Below the pieces are notes generated by a model, which ran no database searches, was not told where the DNA came from, and saw nothing but the letters and a program-made list of their open reading frames with translations. Below, one piece after another: positions 11,430 to 24,200 of a stretch of DNA of 64,000 bases. Each line of letters opens with the position of its first letter. Position 1 is the first letter of the stretch. The translations under genes and the position numbers were made by a program. Origin of the DNA: Iris pallida (lineage: Eukaryota > Streptophyta > Magnoliopsida > Asparagales > Iridaceae); contig JANAVB010012105.1 in the NCBI GenBank assembly GCA_029216955.1, positions 1-64,000 of the forward strand. Direction: 5' to 3'.

Positions 11430-11645
11430 AACCCATGTTGACCCTTGTTGACTGAAAGTTGACCAAAGTCAACTTTAGGTCAAGGATGACCTAGTTCACC
11501 TAGAATTAACTAGGAATGACCTAAATCAACTAGTTTGACTAGTTTGACTAAAACCCTAACTAGTTTGACTAGTATTGACTTAACTTTGACTAGTTTGACT
11601 TTAGAGTTGACCAAGAGTTGACTTTTGACCAGATTGATCTAGAAT
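11430..11645 (+). repeat. TTGAC-rich block in E 5' LTR
   Basis: Many TTGAC(C/T) cores and TTTGACTAG words in a 0.2-kb stretch, mostly in one direction. The copy in the 3' LTR is at about 16970-17180. It is the shorter counterpart of the D block at 7380-7960. Confidence 0.75.
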
Positions 11646-12353
11646 CATGTAGTTTGCATAGTAGACATCATATTTACTATTTAGAACACATTGTGACTTG
11701 TGTTGCTCTGATCAGGAGCCAGACACCTCTCCTCAGACTGCATATTCTCTACAGACATTCATACAGCAGGCGAGTACATTCTCTGACCGTTTCATACTTG
11801 TTCAGGCTTTACTTCTCGCTCTAGATTACTTTACTTATTGCTGTCACGTTGGTAACACGGATTGGTACTATATGGATCTTTACATGAGATGTTATCCCCC
11901 TCGGGAGCATCGGGTACTTCATGTTATGTGTGTTTCACTATCATCATGTACTCCTATGCTTTCATTATTCATGTACACTCATGTGATCATGTACTCTCAT
12001 GTTTACTGAGCTCTCATGTATACTATCATGTGCACCCTTTTATGGGCCCCATGTGATATCATGTACAATAACGTAACTTGTATAGATCCTTGTGTATTGA
12101 TTGGGGTACGGGGGAGTAGAAGTGGACATGTGAATAATTCCAAAGTAGTGTAGTCATGTACAAACTCAGTAGTATAGTCATGTATAAATTCTAGCCATTC
12201 ACATGCCTATCTTGTGCTCTACATCACTAGTCACTACAGTTCTCTATATATACAGTAGATATTTCATTACAGCTATCTCTTTTACAGCGTATATTTCCTT
12301 TCAGCAGTTCATGTATCTTACTCTATTGCCTGTATCGTATTTCCTAACCTGAT

Positions 12354-12533
12354 ATGAACTGCGTGAGATGTATTGTGCTCGTTCCTGTCCTGATTGGACC
12401 TGTTGAAAATATTACAGAGGATGAGGATGAGGCCCTGGTGTCTACCTATTATGGAGCAGGACTAGATGATACTTGTATTGAGGACCCTCAGCAGGTTCCA
12501 CCTACAGCTGAGGAGGATGTTCCAGTAGTCTAG
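12354..12533 (+). CDS. Small LTR ORF, 59 aa (E 5' LTR copy)
   Basis: It starts MNCVRCIVLV, keeps the acidic middle and Pro-rich tail of the D copies, and ends VPVV then TAG. Between E and D the changes seen include several amino-acid changes and one lost codon, but no frameshift or stop. It lies about 380 bp before the LTR end. Function unknown; a cis-acting role is an equal possibility. Confidence 0.4.
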   Translation: MNCVRCIVLVPVLIGPVENITEDEDEALVSTYYGAGLDDTCIEDPQQVPPTAEEDVPVV

Positions 12534-12915
12534 ACCAGTTTAGTCTAGGCAGTCTTTTCTATATTTACTTTTTGTCTCACATTCTGTGTTGTATTTTGAG
12601 ATGTGGAGATGTATAGACTCTTAGACTTATTGTATTATGAGTTGACATTCTGGATGTTATGTATCTTAGACACTTAGTCTATTTCATCTATGCTATGGTT
12701 CTCTTTGAGTTACTATCTATCTGTTCTTCGTTCTTCTACCCTAGATGTGATTGAGATTGTTTTCTATTTGTCACCTCCATTCGGAGAGTATAAACTGTAC
12801 AGGTACCTTATACTGTTAGATGATTGACCTAGGACAGCGTTCTACCGCCGACACTGCGGCGTAGGCTGGACGTACCCACTTCTCGTGCCCTTACTCTAGG
12901 GTGCGGGTCGTGACA

Positions 12916-12945
12916 CGTTTTTAGTGGTGGCCCATGCAGGTCGAG
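12916..12945 (+). promoter_or_regulatory. Primer-site region of E, unusual
   Basis: The bases after the LTR end are CGTTTTTAGTGGTGGCCCAT, not the TGGTATCAGAGC expected for most plant gypsy elements. D has the same sequence next to its 5' LTR (21239 downwards, minus strand), so it is a family trait. I cannot name the tRNA. Confidence 0.4.
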
Positions 12946-13161
12946 TTTATGTAGTGATATTCGAACTAGAGTATCACTACAGCCTGTGATAGGATTAAGG
13001 AATAGGCTTAGAGAGAATGGATACTCAATCACAAGTTAGGAAAAATTTTCATGGATTTGAATCTACTGACTTTGTTCAAATCTATATAATCTATTTCATA
13101 TTGTCCTTTGATACTATCATCCTTGTACCGTTATTGACTTCCTTATTGATCTGTCTTCAGG

Positions 13162-14685
13162 ATGGTGGAGACACGATCGCAGCGACTCGGTCCAGGTGAT
13201 ACTACTGAGAGGTCTGCCACCTCTCGTCCAGCTCACCAGGACCCGGGGACTGCAGCTCCCCATACTCCAGCTCACGTGGGAGCTTCTGCCCCAGTTGGGG
13301 GTGCACCTCTTACTATTCAGGGGGTCATTCCAGCTACTCCAGACATGCCTCCCCCGCAGTTTCGTCAGCCTCAGTTTCAGCCGGAGTATCAGTAGCAGCA
13401 GCAGCAGCAGTACCAGCAGCAGTACCAGCAGCAGATGCCATCTGGATATGTGGATGCTGCGCAGATGTTTTCATATTTCCAGCAGTTCCTAGAGTCGCAG
13501 CAGACCCAGCAGCAGCGTCAGACGACGGCATTTACAAGAGGCATTGATGATGTCCATCAGCTGGCTACAGCGACGATAGAGAGGTTGGCAGCCCAGCCGC
13601 AGGGAGGAGCAGGACCGCCGCGACAGCAGAGGATTCCTGGCATCCAGGAGTTCAAAAAGATGAACCCCAGGGACTTCTTGGGTACTGAGGGGATTCTTTT
13701 TGCGGATGACTGGATAGAGCACATCGAGGAGATCTTCCGATTGGCGGAGATACCAGCCGGACTCCAGGTGGAGGCAGCAGCTAGCCAGATGCGGGATCTT
13801 GCCCGTACCTGGTATCAGATGGATCCGAGAGTAGGTACTCCAGGGCAGGCATGGGGAGCTTTCAAGGAGCTCTTCAAGGGGAAGTTTTTCCCAGATCAGG
13901 CAGTCGGCGCTTTGGAGACACAGTTCGAGAACCTGGTTCAGGGGAACCAGACCGTAGAGGAGTACGCCGGTGAGTTTTGCCGGTTGAGCAGATTCGTGGA
14001 GGGCCTTAGCGAGGCAGCGAAGGCGAGGAGGTTCAGGAAGGGCTTGGTCAAGGAAGTCAAGTCCTTGACCAAGAGTGAGAGGAGTGCCACATTTGAGGAT
14101 ATTCTAGCAGGAGCGATGGCGGCTGAGGATGATCTTGAGCTGAAGCTCAAGAGGGGCCGCGACACCCAGGGAGCTGGCAGCAGTGGAGGACAGGCCAAGA
14201 GGCCTCATTTTCAGCACCAGCAGCAGAGGCCATTCCAGCAAGTGCAGCAGCCGAGGCACCAGCAGCAGGCACCCAGGCAGCAGGTCGTTAGTTGCACTTT
14301 CTGCAAGAAGTCGGGACATGGATGGGGTGAGTGCAGGAAGAGGTTGGGCTGGTGCCTAATATGTGGGGCAGCGGACCACCAGCTGAGGGAGTGTTCCCAG
14401 TTCACAGGCAGAGTAGCACAGGGAGCAGCACCAGGAGCAGGAGCCAAGGCTCCGGTAGGTCAGCAGCAGAGAGGACCATTACAGCCACAGCAGCAGAGAT
14501 TTATGCAGTTTCAGCAGCAGGCTGGAAGAGGTCAGCAGGGGCGTGCTTACGCCATGACAGTTGAGGATGCTCAGGCAATTGGTGATGTGCTTACAGGTTC
14601 TGTTCTTCTAAATTCCATTCCCACCTTGCTTCATTATATCTATCTTAAAATCCAATTCCATCTGCTCCTACCTATTCTTTATTAG
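13162..14685 (+). pseudogene. gag: E gag polyprotein with one in-frame amber stop
   Basis: Gag forms the particle and packages RNA. The frame runs from MVETRSQRLG at 13162 to TAG at 14685, 507 codons, with one TAG at 13393-13395 inside a run of CAG codons (probably CAG to TAG). After a Gln-rich stretch comes a retrotransposon gag domain (about residues 170-320; FADDWIEHIEEIF, then WGAFKELFKGKFF). Two zinc knuckles of the form CxxCxxxxHxxxxC follow (14293-14334 and 14353-14394), then a Gln/Gly-rich tail. The frame ends where pol should begin. A start at 13435, after the stop, could still give 416 residues with both domains. The start at 13162 is chosen for the MVETRS opening, common in related elements. 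Confidence 0.8.
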
Positions 14686-15439
14686 TGATCAGTTTTGTCC
14701 TGGTAGTTCATTTGGTTTTGTCGATTGTTTGTTGTTTCTTTATCTCTTACTTAGGAGTAGGAGTAGGAGTAGCTTTAGCTATTAATATAATTCTTGACTA
14801 ACTCTTTTGTCAATAACTTTCCTCTTAAATAAATTAATTTATGTGTTATGCCTTTTGACTTAGAGTTGATAGAGTAGCTCTGACCATAGAATGGTGACCC
14901 TTTTAGCCCTGTGATTTATTGTTTCCTTACCTTCCTAGTCTATGCCCATGACCAGGACTATGTATCTTCCTTCATCATTCCACCCTTACTTATATCTTAT
15001 GCTACAAATTTATCCTTAGTTTTACAAGCTTATCCTTTTCGAGCTTGATCATGATATATTTTATTGGGTGCGCACCCACTAACATATTGTCTAATCAGAA
15101 CCGGCGCATGATGGTCTGATCAACCTATTGCATTTTGGTTCGCCTTTTCATATATTAATCTACGTGGATGTAGACACAGTTAAACTTACCCTAGAATCTT
15201 ATCCGCAACAGCCTTGATGATTGTTGTTTCCTTACTTTCCCAATTAGGACACCTTATGACCTAAAACTGCTAGCCAATTTTTGGACATGACCCAGTATAG
15301 GTCTACTACCCATATTTTGCTTATTTGACCTTGTATGTTGCCTAGGTAGTGGCTTCGTCCCTGATTGTTGGAGGTTTGACCTAAGAGGAGTACGACCATC
15401 TAAATTTCGAGGACGAAATTATTTTAAGGTGGGTAGACT
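14686..15439 (+). other. E interior after gag, with polypurine tract
   Basis: No open frame or domain is seen. Part of it (about 15000-15230) matches D's interior. The last stretch includes CGAGGACGAAATTATTTTAA and GGTGGGTAGACT just before the LTR; this is the 3' end of a chromovirus-type internal region and contains the polypurine tract. All of pol has been lost from this lineage. Confidence 0.7.
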
Positions 15440-18400
15440 TGTAACACCCTGTTTTCTGAAATTAGGGATTATTGAAAAATTATTATTTTTATTATTTAAT
15501 AATGGTGATTAGGGCATGGGTTGGTTTATAGTGTTTATTAGAGTGATTAAACCATCTTCTAAGTCATGCTAAGTCATGACTTATGACTTCGTGATTTTGG
15601 TTAGTATAACTTAGTGCAAACCCTAGTTTTCTCTAACCTAGAAGTTGCCATGACCATGATAGCTTAGCCATAGGCTTAGAATATCAAATTTGGGGTTTTT
15701 GACCAAAAGGGTATTTTGGTAATTTTCTAGATTTAATTTGTGATTATGTGATTTTAATATTATTTAATACTTGGTAGGTCTCATGATTAGTTCCTAACCT
15801 ATCCTACCCTAAACTAGTAGTTAGCCACTAGGACACGTCAAAATCGACACAGACTAGGGGGTAATGTCTGCGAACATGCCCCCAAAATCTCGTGTGGTGT
15901 CGTGTCGTGTCGAGTGAGAAAACTCACTCGCACTGGACACGCGCTGTCAGCGCACGCGCGCGCGCGCACAACTTTGAGTGTGTCGTGTCGCATGGACACG
16001 ACACTAGAGCATCTCGTAGTGACACGGGCATGAAGCCCTATGCGTGGCGTACACGTGGACACGAGCACGTGGTGCTTCGTGTCCTGTGTCGCGTGTACGA
16101 CGCGTGTAACCGCGTGCACGATACTGTTTTCGCGTAGCGTATCAGGAATTTACCCGAGCGTTTGTTTCGTGTGTTTGGACACACGAAACCGTGTCGTGGT
16201 GTCGTGTCAGTGTCTTGGGACCCTAGTGTATCTATGGGGGGGTGGTTACCAACCCTAGGTTGCGAGCCTTAGCTCGTGTGGTTGCGTGCAAATCGAGTTA
16301 CCCATTTTCAGGGTAAACTGTGTAGTTCACTGTTTAGGATAAATTCCAGATTTTAGTAATCGAACTTTGATTCGATTTTAGTAATGTTTTATGTGTTAGA
16401 CAAGTGTATTTTAGTGAGTATAAGTGTAGTATACATGTATGTGAGGGTGTGGGTCAAATTCGAGGAGATTTGGGTGTGTGTGGGTGTAGTTATGTGGATA
16501 TACACATATGTGTGTATATAGGTTATGTGTGTGTGTGTTTGGGGGGGGTTTATTTCTGGGTTCCAGAATTCTGGAAAACCCCCCCCCCTGTTTCAGTCTC
16601 TCTCTCAGTCTCTCTCTCTCATACTCACTGTCTCTCTCTCTCTCTATGTTTCTCTATATATATATAGTATATATATATATGGTATATATATATATATATA
16701 AGTTCATATATATGTGTATATATATATGATATAGATATATGTATATTGTATTAGGTTACTTTAGGTCAAAATATATATATATATGTATGTGGTTGTATAT
16801 ATATATATGTTATGCATTTTGGGGTTTATGGTTAGTGTGTATCTATATATATATAGATATATATATATATTTGACTTATTTAGTTATAGGTTATATGAAA
16901 ACCCATCACTAGCCTATGGCCTAGGGTTATTGGCCTATGGTTAGGGCTAGCCCTAATGACCCTAAACCCATGTTGACCCTTGTTGACTGAAAGTTGACCA
17001 AAGTCAACTTTAGGTCAAGGATGACCTAGTTCACCTAGAATTAACTAGGAATGACCTAAATCAACTAGTTTGACTAGTTTGACTAAAACCCTAACTAGTT
17101 TGACTAGTATTGACTTAACTTTGACTAGTTTGACTTTAGAGTTGACCAAGAGTTGACTTTTGACCAGATTGATCTAGAATCATGTAGTTTGCATAGTAGA
17201 CATCATATTTACTATTTAGAACACATTGTGACTTGTGTTGCTCTGATCAGGAGCCAGACACCTCTCCTCAGACTGCATATTCTCTACAGACATTCATACA
17301 GCAGGCGAGTACATTCTCTGACCGTTTCATACTTGTTCAGGCTTTACTTCTCGCTCTAGATTACTTTACTTATTGCTGTCACGTTGGTAACACGGATTGG
17401 TACTATATGGATCTTTACATGAGATGTTATCCCCCTCGGGAGCATCGGGTACTTCATGTTATGTGTGTTTCACTATCATCATGTACTCCTATGCTTTCAT
17501 TATTCATGTACACTCATGTGATCATGTACTCTCATGTTTACTGAGCTCTCATGTATACTATCATGTGCACCCTTTTATGGGCCCCATGTGATATCATGTA
17601 CAATAACGTAACTTGTATAGATCCTTGTGTATTGATTGGGGTACGGGGGAGTAGAAGTGGACATGTGAATAATTCCAAAGTAGTGTAGTCATGTACAAAC
17701 TCAGTAGTATAGTCATGTATAAATTCTAGCCATTCACATGCCTATCTTGTGCTCTACATCACTAGTCACTACAGTTCTCTATATATACAGTAGATATTTC
17801 ATTACAGCTATCTCTTTTACAGCGTATATTTCCTTTCAGCAGTTCATGTATCTTACTCTATTGCCTGTATCGTATTTCCTAACCTGATATGAACTGCGTG
17901 AGATGTATTGTGCTCGTTCCTGTCCTGATTGGACCTGTTGAAAATATTACAGAGGATGAGGATGAGGCCCTGGTGTCTACCTATTATGGAGCAGGACTAG
18001 ATGATACTTGTATTGAGGACCCTCAGCAGGTTCCACCTACAGCTGAGGAGGATGTTCCAGTAGTCTAGACCAGTTTAGTCTAGGCAGTCTTTTCTATATT
18101 TACTTTTTGTCTCACATTCTGTGTTGTATTTTGAGATGTGGAGATGTATAGACTCTTAGACTTATTGTATTATGAGTTGACATTCTGGATGTTATGTATC
18201 TTAGACACTTAGTCTATTTCATCTATGCTATGGTTCTCTTTGAGTTACTATCTATCTGTTCTTCGTTCTTCTACCCTAGATGTGATTGAGATTGTTTTCT
18301 ATTTGTCACCTCCATTCGGAGAGTATAAACTGTACAGGTACCTTATACTGTTAGATGATTGACCTAGGACAGCGTTCTACCGCCGACACTGCGGCGTAGG

Positions 18401-18450
18401 CTGGACGTACCCACTTCTCGTGCCCTTACTCTAGGGTGCGGGTCGTGACA
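15440..18450 (+). repeat. E 3' LTR
   Basis: It starts TGTAACACCCTG right after the polypurine tract and ends CGTGACA before the ACAAG duplication. It has the same landmarks as the 5' LTR: GTGTCG block (15890-16210), palindrome (16561-16576), microsatellites, TTGAC block and small ORF. Confidence 0.9.
17889..18068 (+). CDS. Small LTR ORF, 59 aa (E 3' LTR copy)
   Basis: It is identical by eye to the copy at 12354-12533, as expected from recent LTR duplication. Confidence 0.4.
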   Translation: MNCVRCIVLVPVLIGPVENITEDEDEALVSTYYGAGLDDTCIEDPQQVPPTAEEDVPVV

Positions 18451-19001
18451 ACAAGCATGGGGGGGGTTCAAAGCTTCATGGCTAAGCTAAAGACTTTTGT
18501 AAAGGGTTTAAGATATTTTGCATAAATCAAGCAAAATATCAATAAGTAAATATCTAGATATTTGTATAGCTTTGACTACCATGAAATATCTAATCCTCTT
18601 AGTTTCTAGGTTAGGAACTAACCTCTAGATTAGGGTAACTAGGTTAGGGATTATCAAGTCACTAATCAAAAGTCCATGAATAGTAAAATCTCACTAATCC
18701 TACTTAATTCCTAAAAAATTACCAAAATACCCCTTAGGCTAAAAATCACTAAATGATATTCTAAGCCTATGGTCAAGTTCTCATGGTCATGGCAACTTCT
18801 AGGTTAGAGAAAACTAGGGTTTACACTAAGGTTTACTAACAAAGTCACAAAGTCATAAGTCATGACTTATCATGACTTTAGAATTGGTTTAACTTAACTA
18901 AAATCACCAGAAAATCATACCATGACCAAAATACCACTAATAAATAATAAAAATAATAGTGTTTCAAAAATCTCTAATTTTCAGAAACAGGGTGTTACAA
19001 G

Positions 19002-21239
19002 TCTACCCACCTTAAAATAATTTCGTCCTCGAAATTTAGATGGTCGTACTCCTTCTAAGTCAACCTCCAACAATCAAGGACGAAGCCACTACCTGGGCAA
19101 CATACAAGGTCAACAAGCAAAATAGGGGTAGTAGACCTATACTGGGTCATGTCCAAGAATTGGCTGGCAGTTTCAGGTCATAAGGTGTCCTGAATTCAAA
19201 TCGAAACCAAAAGTAACTCCATGGGATAAATCAGGATGGAGTCTCGGGTCAGGAAAATCGTACTAAGCAAATAAAGCACATAATGGTATGCCTGAGTGGG
19301 ACACTAAGGTCATGGGTGTAGTATGTCATGTCTAGGTCTGGTATGTGAAGTCAGTTTTGAGAAAACAACTAGTCTTGTGTTCCAAATTTAAAAGTCACGG
19401 TAATATACCAACGATGATCATAATTTAGAGTGGGAAAAGTCTATGGCCTAAATTGAACCAAAAATCGTGATGAAATAGTGGTACCAGGGGAACAGGTTAA
19501 ATGGAACAGTCTGCGGTCTCATCTAGGTGCACTAGTCATTCTAGATCAATACTGTCCTATGGTATCAAAACGTTCAAGCAATCTAAGGTGTCCTAATTGG
19601 GAAGGTAAGGGAACAACAATCATCAAGGCTATAGGGTCGTCTACCATCCTATATGAAAATAGGTTATTAACAAGTGAGAAATCATTAAAGTTACCATTCC
19701 ATAAAAAGAAAATTGAAAATTTAGGTACAAACAATCACAAATAGATTTTAGTCTTGACACGATCTAAGTTGATCAATTTTAGGATAAATCGAGATTGGGC
19801 AAGATGGGAATTTAATGAAATCAAGTATGAGCACGAGCATCCAATGATGAAGATCCAGGTCATGATTAAATTTAATCCAACTGGATATGAATACGAGGTT
19901 CATAGGTGATAAAATAATTCCAAGGAGAATTGTCAAGGCTGTTGTGGATAAGATTCTAGGGCAAGTTTAATTATGTCTCCATCCACGTAGATTAATATAT
20001 GAAAAAGTGAACCAAAACGCAATAGGTTGATCAGACCATCATGCGCCGGTTCTGATTAGATAATATATTAGTGGGTGTACACCCAATAAAATATACCATG
20101 ATCAAGCTCGAAAAGGATAAGCTTGTAAAACTTAAGGATAAATTTATAGCATAAGATATAGTAAGGATGGAATGATGAAGGAAGAGACATAGTCCAAGAT
20201 TCTTAACCAATCGGGTCAAGCATTCAAGGTAAGGTACAAGGTTAAGTATTTGAGGGTTCAAGCAGAACACCATCACATACCAGGTCGAAAAAATTGAGCC
20301 AAGGTGGATCTCTAATTGAAATAAGAACCAATTTAGTATCATGGTAGAGGTTATGGTTTAGCCATTTGACCAGAAAATTATATCAAGAAAATAGAGTACA
20401 AGGAGACGGATTTTAGTGGGACATGGAATACCTACATGAAGGTGGCTAGTCTAGGTCTTACATGTGAAGTTTGTTGGGAGGTAACAGCTAGTATTATACT
20501 CTGAATATCTAAGTCACGGTAAAGGACGTCCAATGATCTAGAATAGAAAGTGGGAGTTCTAGACGTGACAAATTGATGCAAAAATTGAAGAAGATCAAAT
20601 TAACTCATAAAATAAAATTAATCAGGAATCTAGTAAATAATTTAGGAACACAGTCCTAGGGATAGATAGGCTACTAGATGAATATAGTTAGGGTTCGATC
20701 AATCAAGGGTCAAGGTTAGAAGGTCTCAATAAAGTCTTGATTTGAGGAAATGTCGAGTAAGTCAGGTTTGGGTTACAGTCACATAGATTGGTAAAAAGAG
20801 TCTAAGCAAGGTGCAAAATAGAGAGGACAGTTCATTTCAATGAAAGGCAATTAGCAAGAGGATTAGATGGCAAGAAACAGATAAGAGTTTTCTCATAATT
20901 GTGATTGAGTACCCAAAAAAAATAAAAGATATTAATCTAACACTAAGAAATTAAAATCAACAACTACAAAATTTTTAAAATCATCAACTAATACCAGGAT
21001 TCAAAGTTCTACAGTGAATCCTCCAAAACCAAATTCAATCAAGGGAAAAGGAGTTTAAATCGTAATTTCAAATGATATTCTCAAGGGGCATCCCAGGAAT
21101 CTCTCAAGGTATCCTAACAATGATTGAGCATCCTCTCTTACTAAGCCTATTCCTCAAATCCTATCACAGGCTGTAGTGATACTCTAGTTCGAATACCACT
21201 ACATAAACTAGAGACCTGCATGGGCCACCACTAAAAACA
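19002..21239 (-). other. D interior, non-coding
   Basis: It reads right to left. The primer-site region next to 21239 (TTTTTAGTGGTGGCCCATGC on the minus strand) and the polypurine tract next to 19002 match those of E. About 19900-20170 matches E 15000-15230. In between no gag, protease, RT or integrase motif is visible and the frames are short. D therefore depends on another element for every protein. Confidence 0.7.
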
Positions 21240-24200
21240 TGTCACGACCCGCACCCTAGAGTAAGGGCACGAGAAGTGGGTACGTCCAGCCTACGCCGCA
21301 GTGTCGGCGGTAGAACGCTGTCCTAGGTCAATCATCTATCAATACCAAGTACCTGTACAGTTTATACTCTCCGAATGGAGGTGACATAACAATATACATC
21401 TCAATCACATCTAGGGTAGAAGAACGAAAGACAGATAGATAGATAGTAACTCAAGAGAACAGTATCATAGATGAATAAGTCTAAGTGTCTAGTACAACAT
21501 AATATCCAGAACTATCAACTCATAATACAAAAAGTCTAAGAGTCTATACATCTCCACATCTCAAAATATAACTCAGAAAGTGAGACAAAAGTAAATATAG
21601 AAAAGACTGTCTAGACTAAACTGGTCTAGACTACTGGAACAACATCCTCAGCTGCAGGTGGATCCTGCTGAGGGTCCACAACATAAGTATCATCTAGTCC
21701 TGCTCCATAATAGGTAGACACCAGGGCCTCCTCCTCATCCTCTGTAATATTTTCAACAGGTCCAATCAGGACGGAAACGAGCACAATACATCTCACGCAG
21801 TGCATAGAATGATAGGAGATATAAAGCATGCAATAGAGTAAAATACAGGAACTGCTGAAGGAAGATACATGTAGCAAAAGAGATAGCTGTAAAGGAAATA
21901 TCTAATGTATATAAAGAACTAGCAGTGTCTAGTGAGTCAGAGTAAAATATAGACATGTGAAATGGCATAGGAGATTCATGATTACAGCTAGAAGTGATTC
22001 ATGACTACAGCTACTGGGGTAATATCCACATGACTATTTCCACTCCCCCATCCCCAATCAATACACAAGGATCCATTCAGGTTATGTTAAGATTCGTGAT
22101 AAGCCCATAATTGGGTGATACGTAAGTGATTCATGAAGATTCATGGAGGCTCGGTAATCATGAGAGTACATGAGTCACTAGCTGATACATGAAGATACAT
22201 GAAAATAGAAGCATGAGATACATGATGTAAGTGAAACACACATGACAAAAGTACCTGATGCTCCCGAGGGGGATAACATCTCATGAAAAGATCCATATAG
22301 TACCAATCCATGATAACAATCGTGTCAGCATCAAGTAAAGTAAGCTAGAGCAAGAATATAAATCCTGGAAAATATGAAACGGTCAGAGAATGTACTCGCC
22401 TGATAACTGAATGTCTGAAGAAGATATACTGTCTGAAGAGAGGTGTATGGCTCCTAATCAGAGCAATACAAGTCACAATGTATCCACAATGGTAAAAATA
22501 GAGTGTATAATGCATACTACATGATTCTAGGTCAATCTGGTCAAAAGTCAACTCTGGGTCAACTCTAATAGTTAAACTAGGTCACAGGAAGTCATACTAA
22601 GTCAAATAGAGTCAAACAAGGTCAAACAAGTCAAATACTAGTCAACATGATCAATCTGGGTCAAGTCTAGGTCAAACTTAGACCAACTAAGGTATTGGTC
22701 AAACAAAGACCAGTCAGTAAGGTAATTAGGTCAAACAAAGACCAGTCAGTAAGGTAATTAGGTCAAACAAAGACCAGTCAGTAAGGTAATTAGGTCAGAC
22801 TAGTTAAACTAGTCATTTTAGGTTAGTCCTAGTCAAATCTAGGTCAATTAGGTCAAGGTTTGACCTATAGTTGACTTTGGTCAACCCTGGTCAACACTAA
22901 AAGTCAAACTGGTCAAACTAGTCCAAGTTAGGTCAAACAATGTTAAACTAGTTAGGGTTAGTCAAACTAGTCATTCTAGGTTAGTTTAAGTCAAAACTAG
23001 GTTAAGCTAGTTCAAATTGACCTATGGTTGACCTTGGTCAACACTTAGTCAAATTGGGGTCAAACTAGCTAAGTCTTGGTTTACTAGTCAATTAGGGTTA
23101 GGCCTAATGGCCATAGGCTAATAGCTATAGCCCATAGGCTAGTAGCTTAGGTCAACTAGTTCTAGGTTTACCTATATAGATATATATACATACACTATAT
23201 AATGTAAAACCTATATATATAGCCACTATATATAAATATCCATATACCCCACATATATATATATATATAACCATATATACACACTACAATATATATATAA
23301 CATATATACATACATAATGTATATGTATAATATACCTAATATATATTATATACAATATATATATAGAGAGAGAAGTAATGAGAGTGGGACATAAAGTGAA
23401 AGAGAGAGTGAATGAACAGTGAGAGAGAGAGGGCTGACAGTAGACAGGAAAGGGGAGGGGGTCCCAGAATTTCTGGAACCAAATCCAGCCCCATACACAC
23501 ACACACACAGTCACATATATACATACATGTATATACACATGTATATACATGTATACACTCTAAAAACCCACCTACACACATACATACATATATACTACAT
23601 ATATATACACTTAAATCATACTAATACATGCATAAATCATAATGAAAATAGATTTGAAATTCAAATTGGAAAACTGGAAATTAATCCTAAATCTGGAAAT
23701 ACTGGACTGTGTATAGGTAACTAGGGAAAACTCGATTTTACATACGAAACCAAGCTAAGACTCGACACTAGCGGTTGGTAATTAAAGCCCCACACATACA
23801 CTAGTGTCCTAGGTCACTGACACGACACCACGACACAGTTTCACGTGTCCAAACACGCAAAAACACGACTCGGGTAAACACTGATACACGAACACAGTGC
23901 ACAGCGTCGTGCACGTGTTCATGTGTCTCGTGGACACACCACGAGACACGACACGACTCGTGGTCACACACACGTATAGCCCACACATAGGGCTATACGA
24001 TGGACACTCTGTTATGTGTCCACGTGTCGTATAGGGTCGACACGAGACCCGTATCAGTCGAGGAAACTCGACTGATACGTGCGGTTTGGACCGCATCGTG
24101 CAAAGATGCACACGTCTCGTGCTCGCGACACAGGACACGAAGCACCACGTGCTCGTGTCCACGTATACGCCACGAATAGGGCTTCATGCCCGGGTCACTA

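Larger units (their letters stand above)
9914..12915 (+). repeat. E 5' LTR
   Basis: It begins TGTACACCCTG (the 3' copy has TGTAACACCCTG) and ends GGGTCGTGACA. Landmarks in order are an AT-rich start, a GTGTCG block (10360-10680), the palindrome (11025-11040), CT and TA microsatellites (11060-11340), a TTGAC-rich block (11430-11645), the small ORF (12354-12533), and a TATAAA (12789-12794) near the end. Confidence 0.9.
9914..18450 (+). mobile_element. Element E: recent gag-only gypsy element (TR-GAG-like)
   Basis: It is flanked by identical ACAAG duplications (9909-9913 and 18451-18455). LTRs at 9914-12915 and 15440-18450 are about 3.0 kb each and almost identical by eye; I noticed roughly a dozen small changes and microsatellite length differences. 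The 2.5-kb interior has a gag gene (13162-14685), then about 750 bp of non-coding sequence and a polypurine tract. There is no protease, RT, RNase H or integrase. Gag type and the polypurine region resemble Tekay/Del chromoviruses. Being recent and lacking pol, it must have used enzymes from another element. Confidence 0.88.
6109..19001 (-). repeat. D 3' LTR (left copy), interrupted by E
   Basis: It matches 21240-25628 with few differences. E sits in it at 9914-18450 with the duplication ACAAG on both sides (9909-9913 and 18451-18455). Without E and one duplication it is about 4351 bp. From left to right it carries the small ORF, a GGTCAA-rich block, AT-rich microsatellites, a palindrome, a CGACAC-rich block and, beyond E, the AT-rich LTR start. 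Confidence 0.88.

Noticed and set aside
11618..12056. Frames of 64-103 aa in the E LTR (also 17153-17591)
   Set aside because: They are not open in the D LTR counterpart, unlike the small ORF at 12354; no domain seen.
6109..12915. Large inverted repeat (D left end against E 5' LTR end) as a foldback element
   Set aside because: The two arms belong to D and E, which each have their own LTR pair and target duplication and point in opposite directions.
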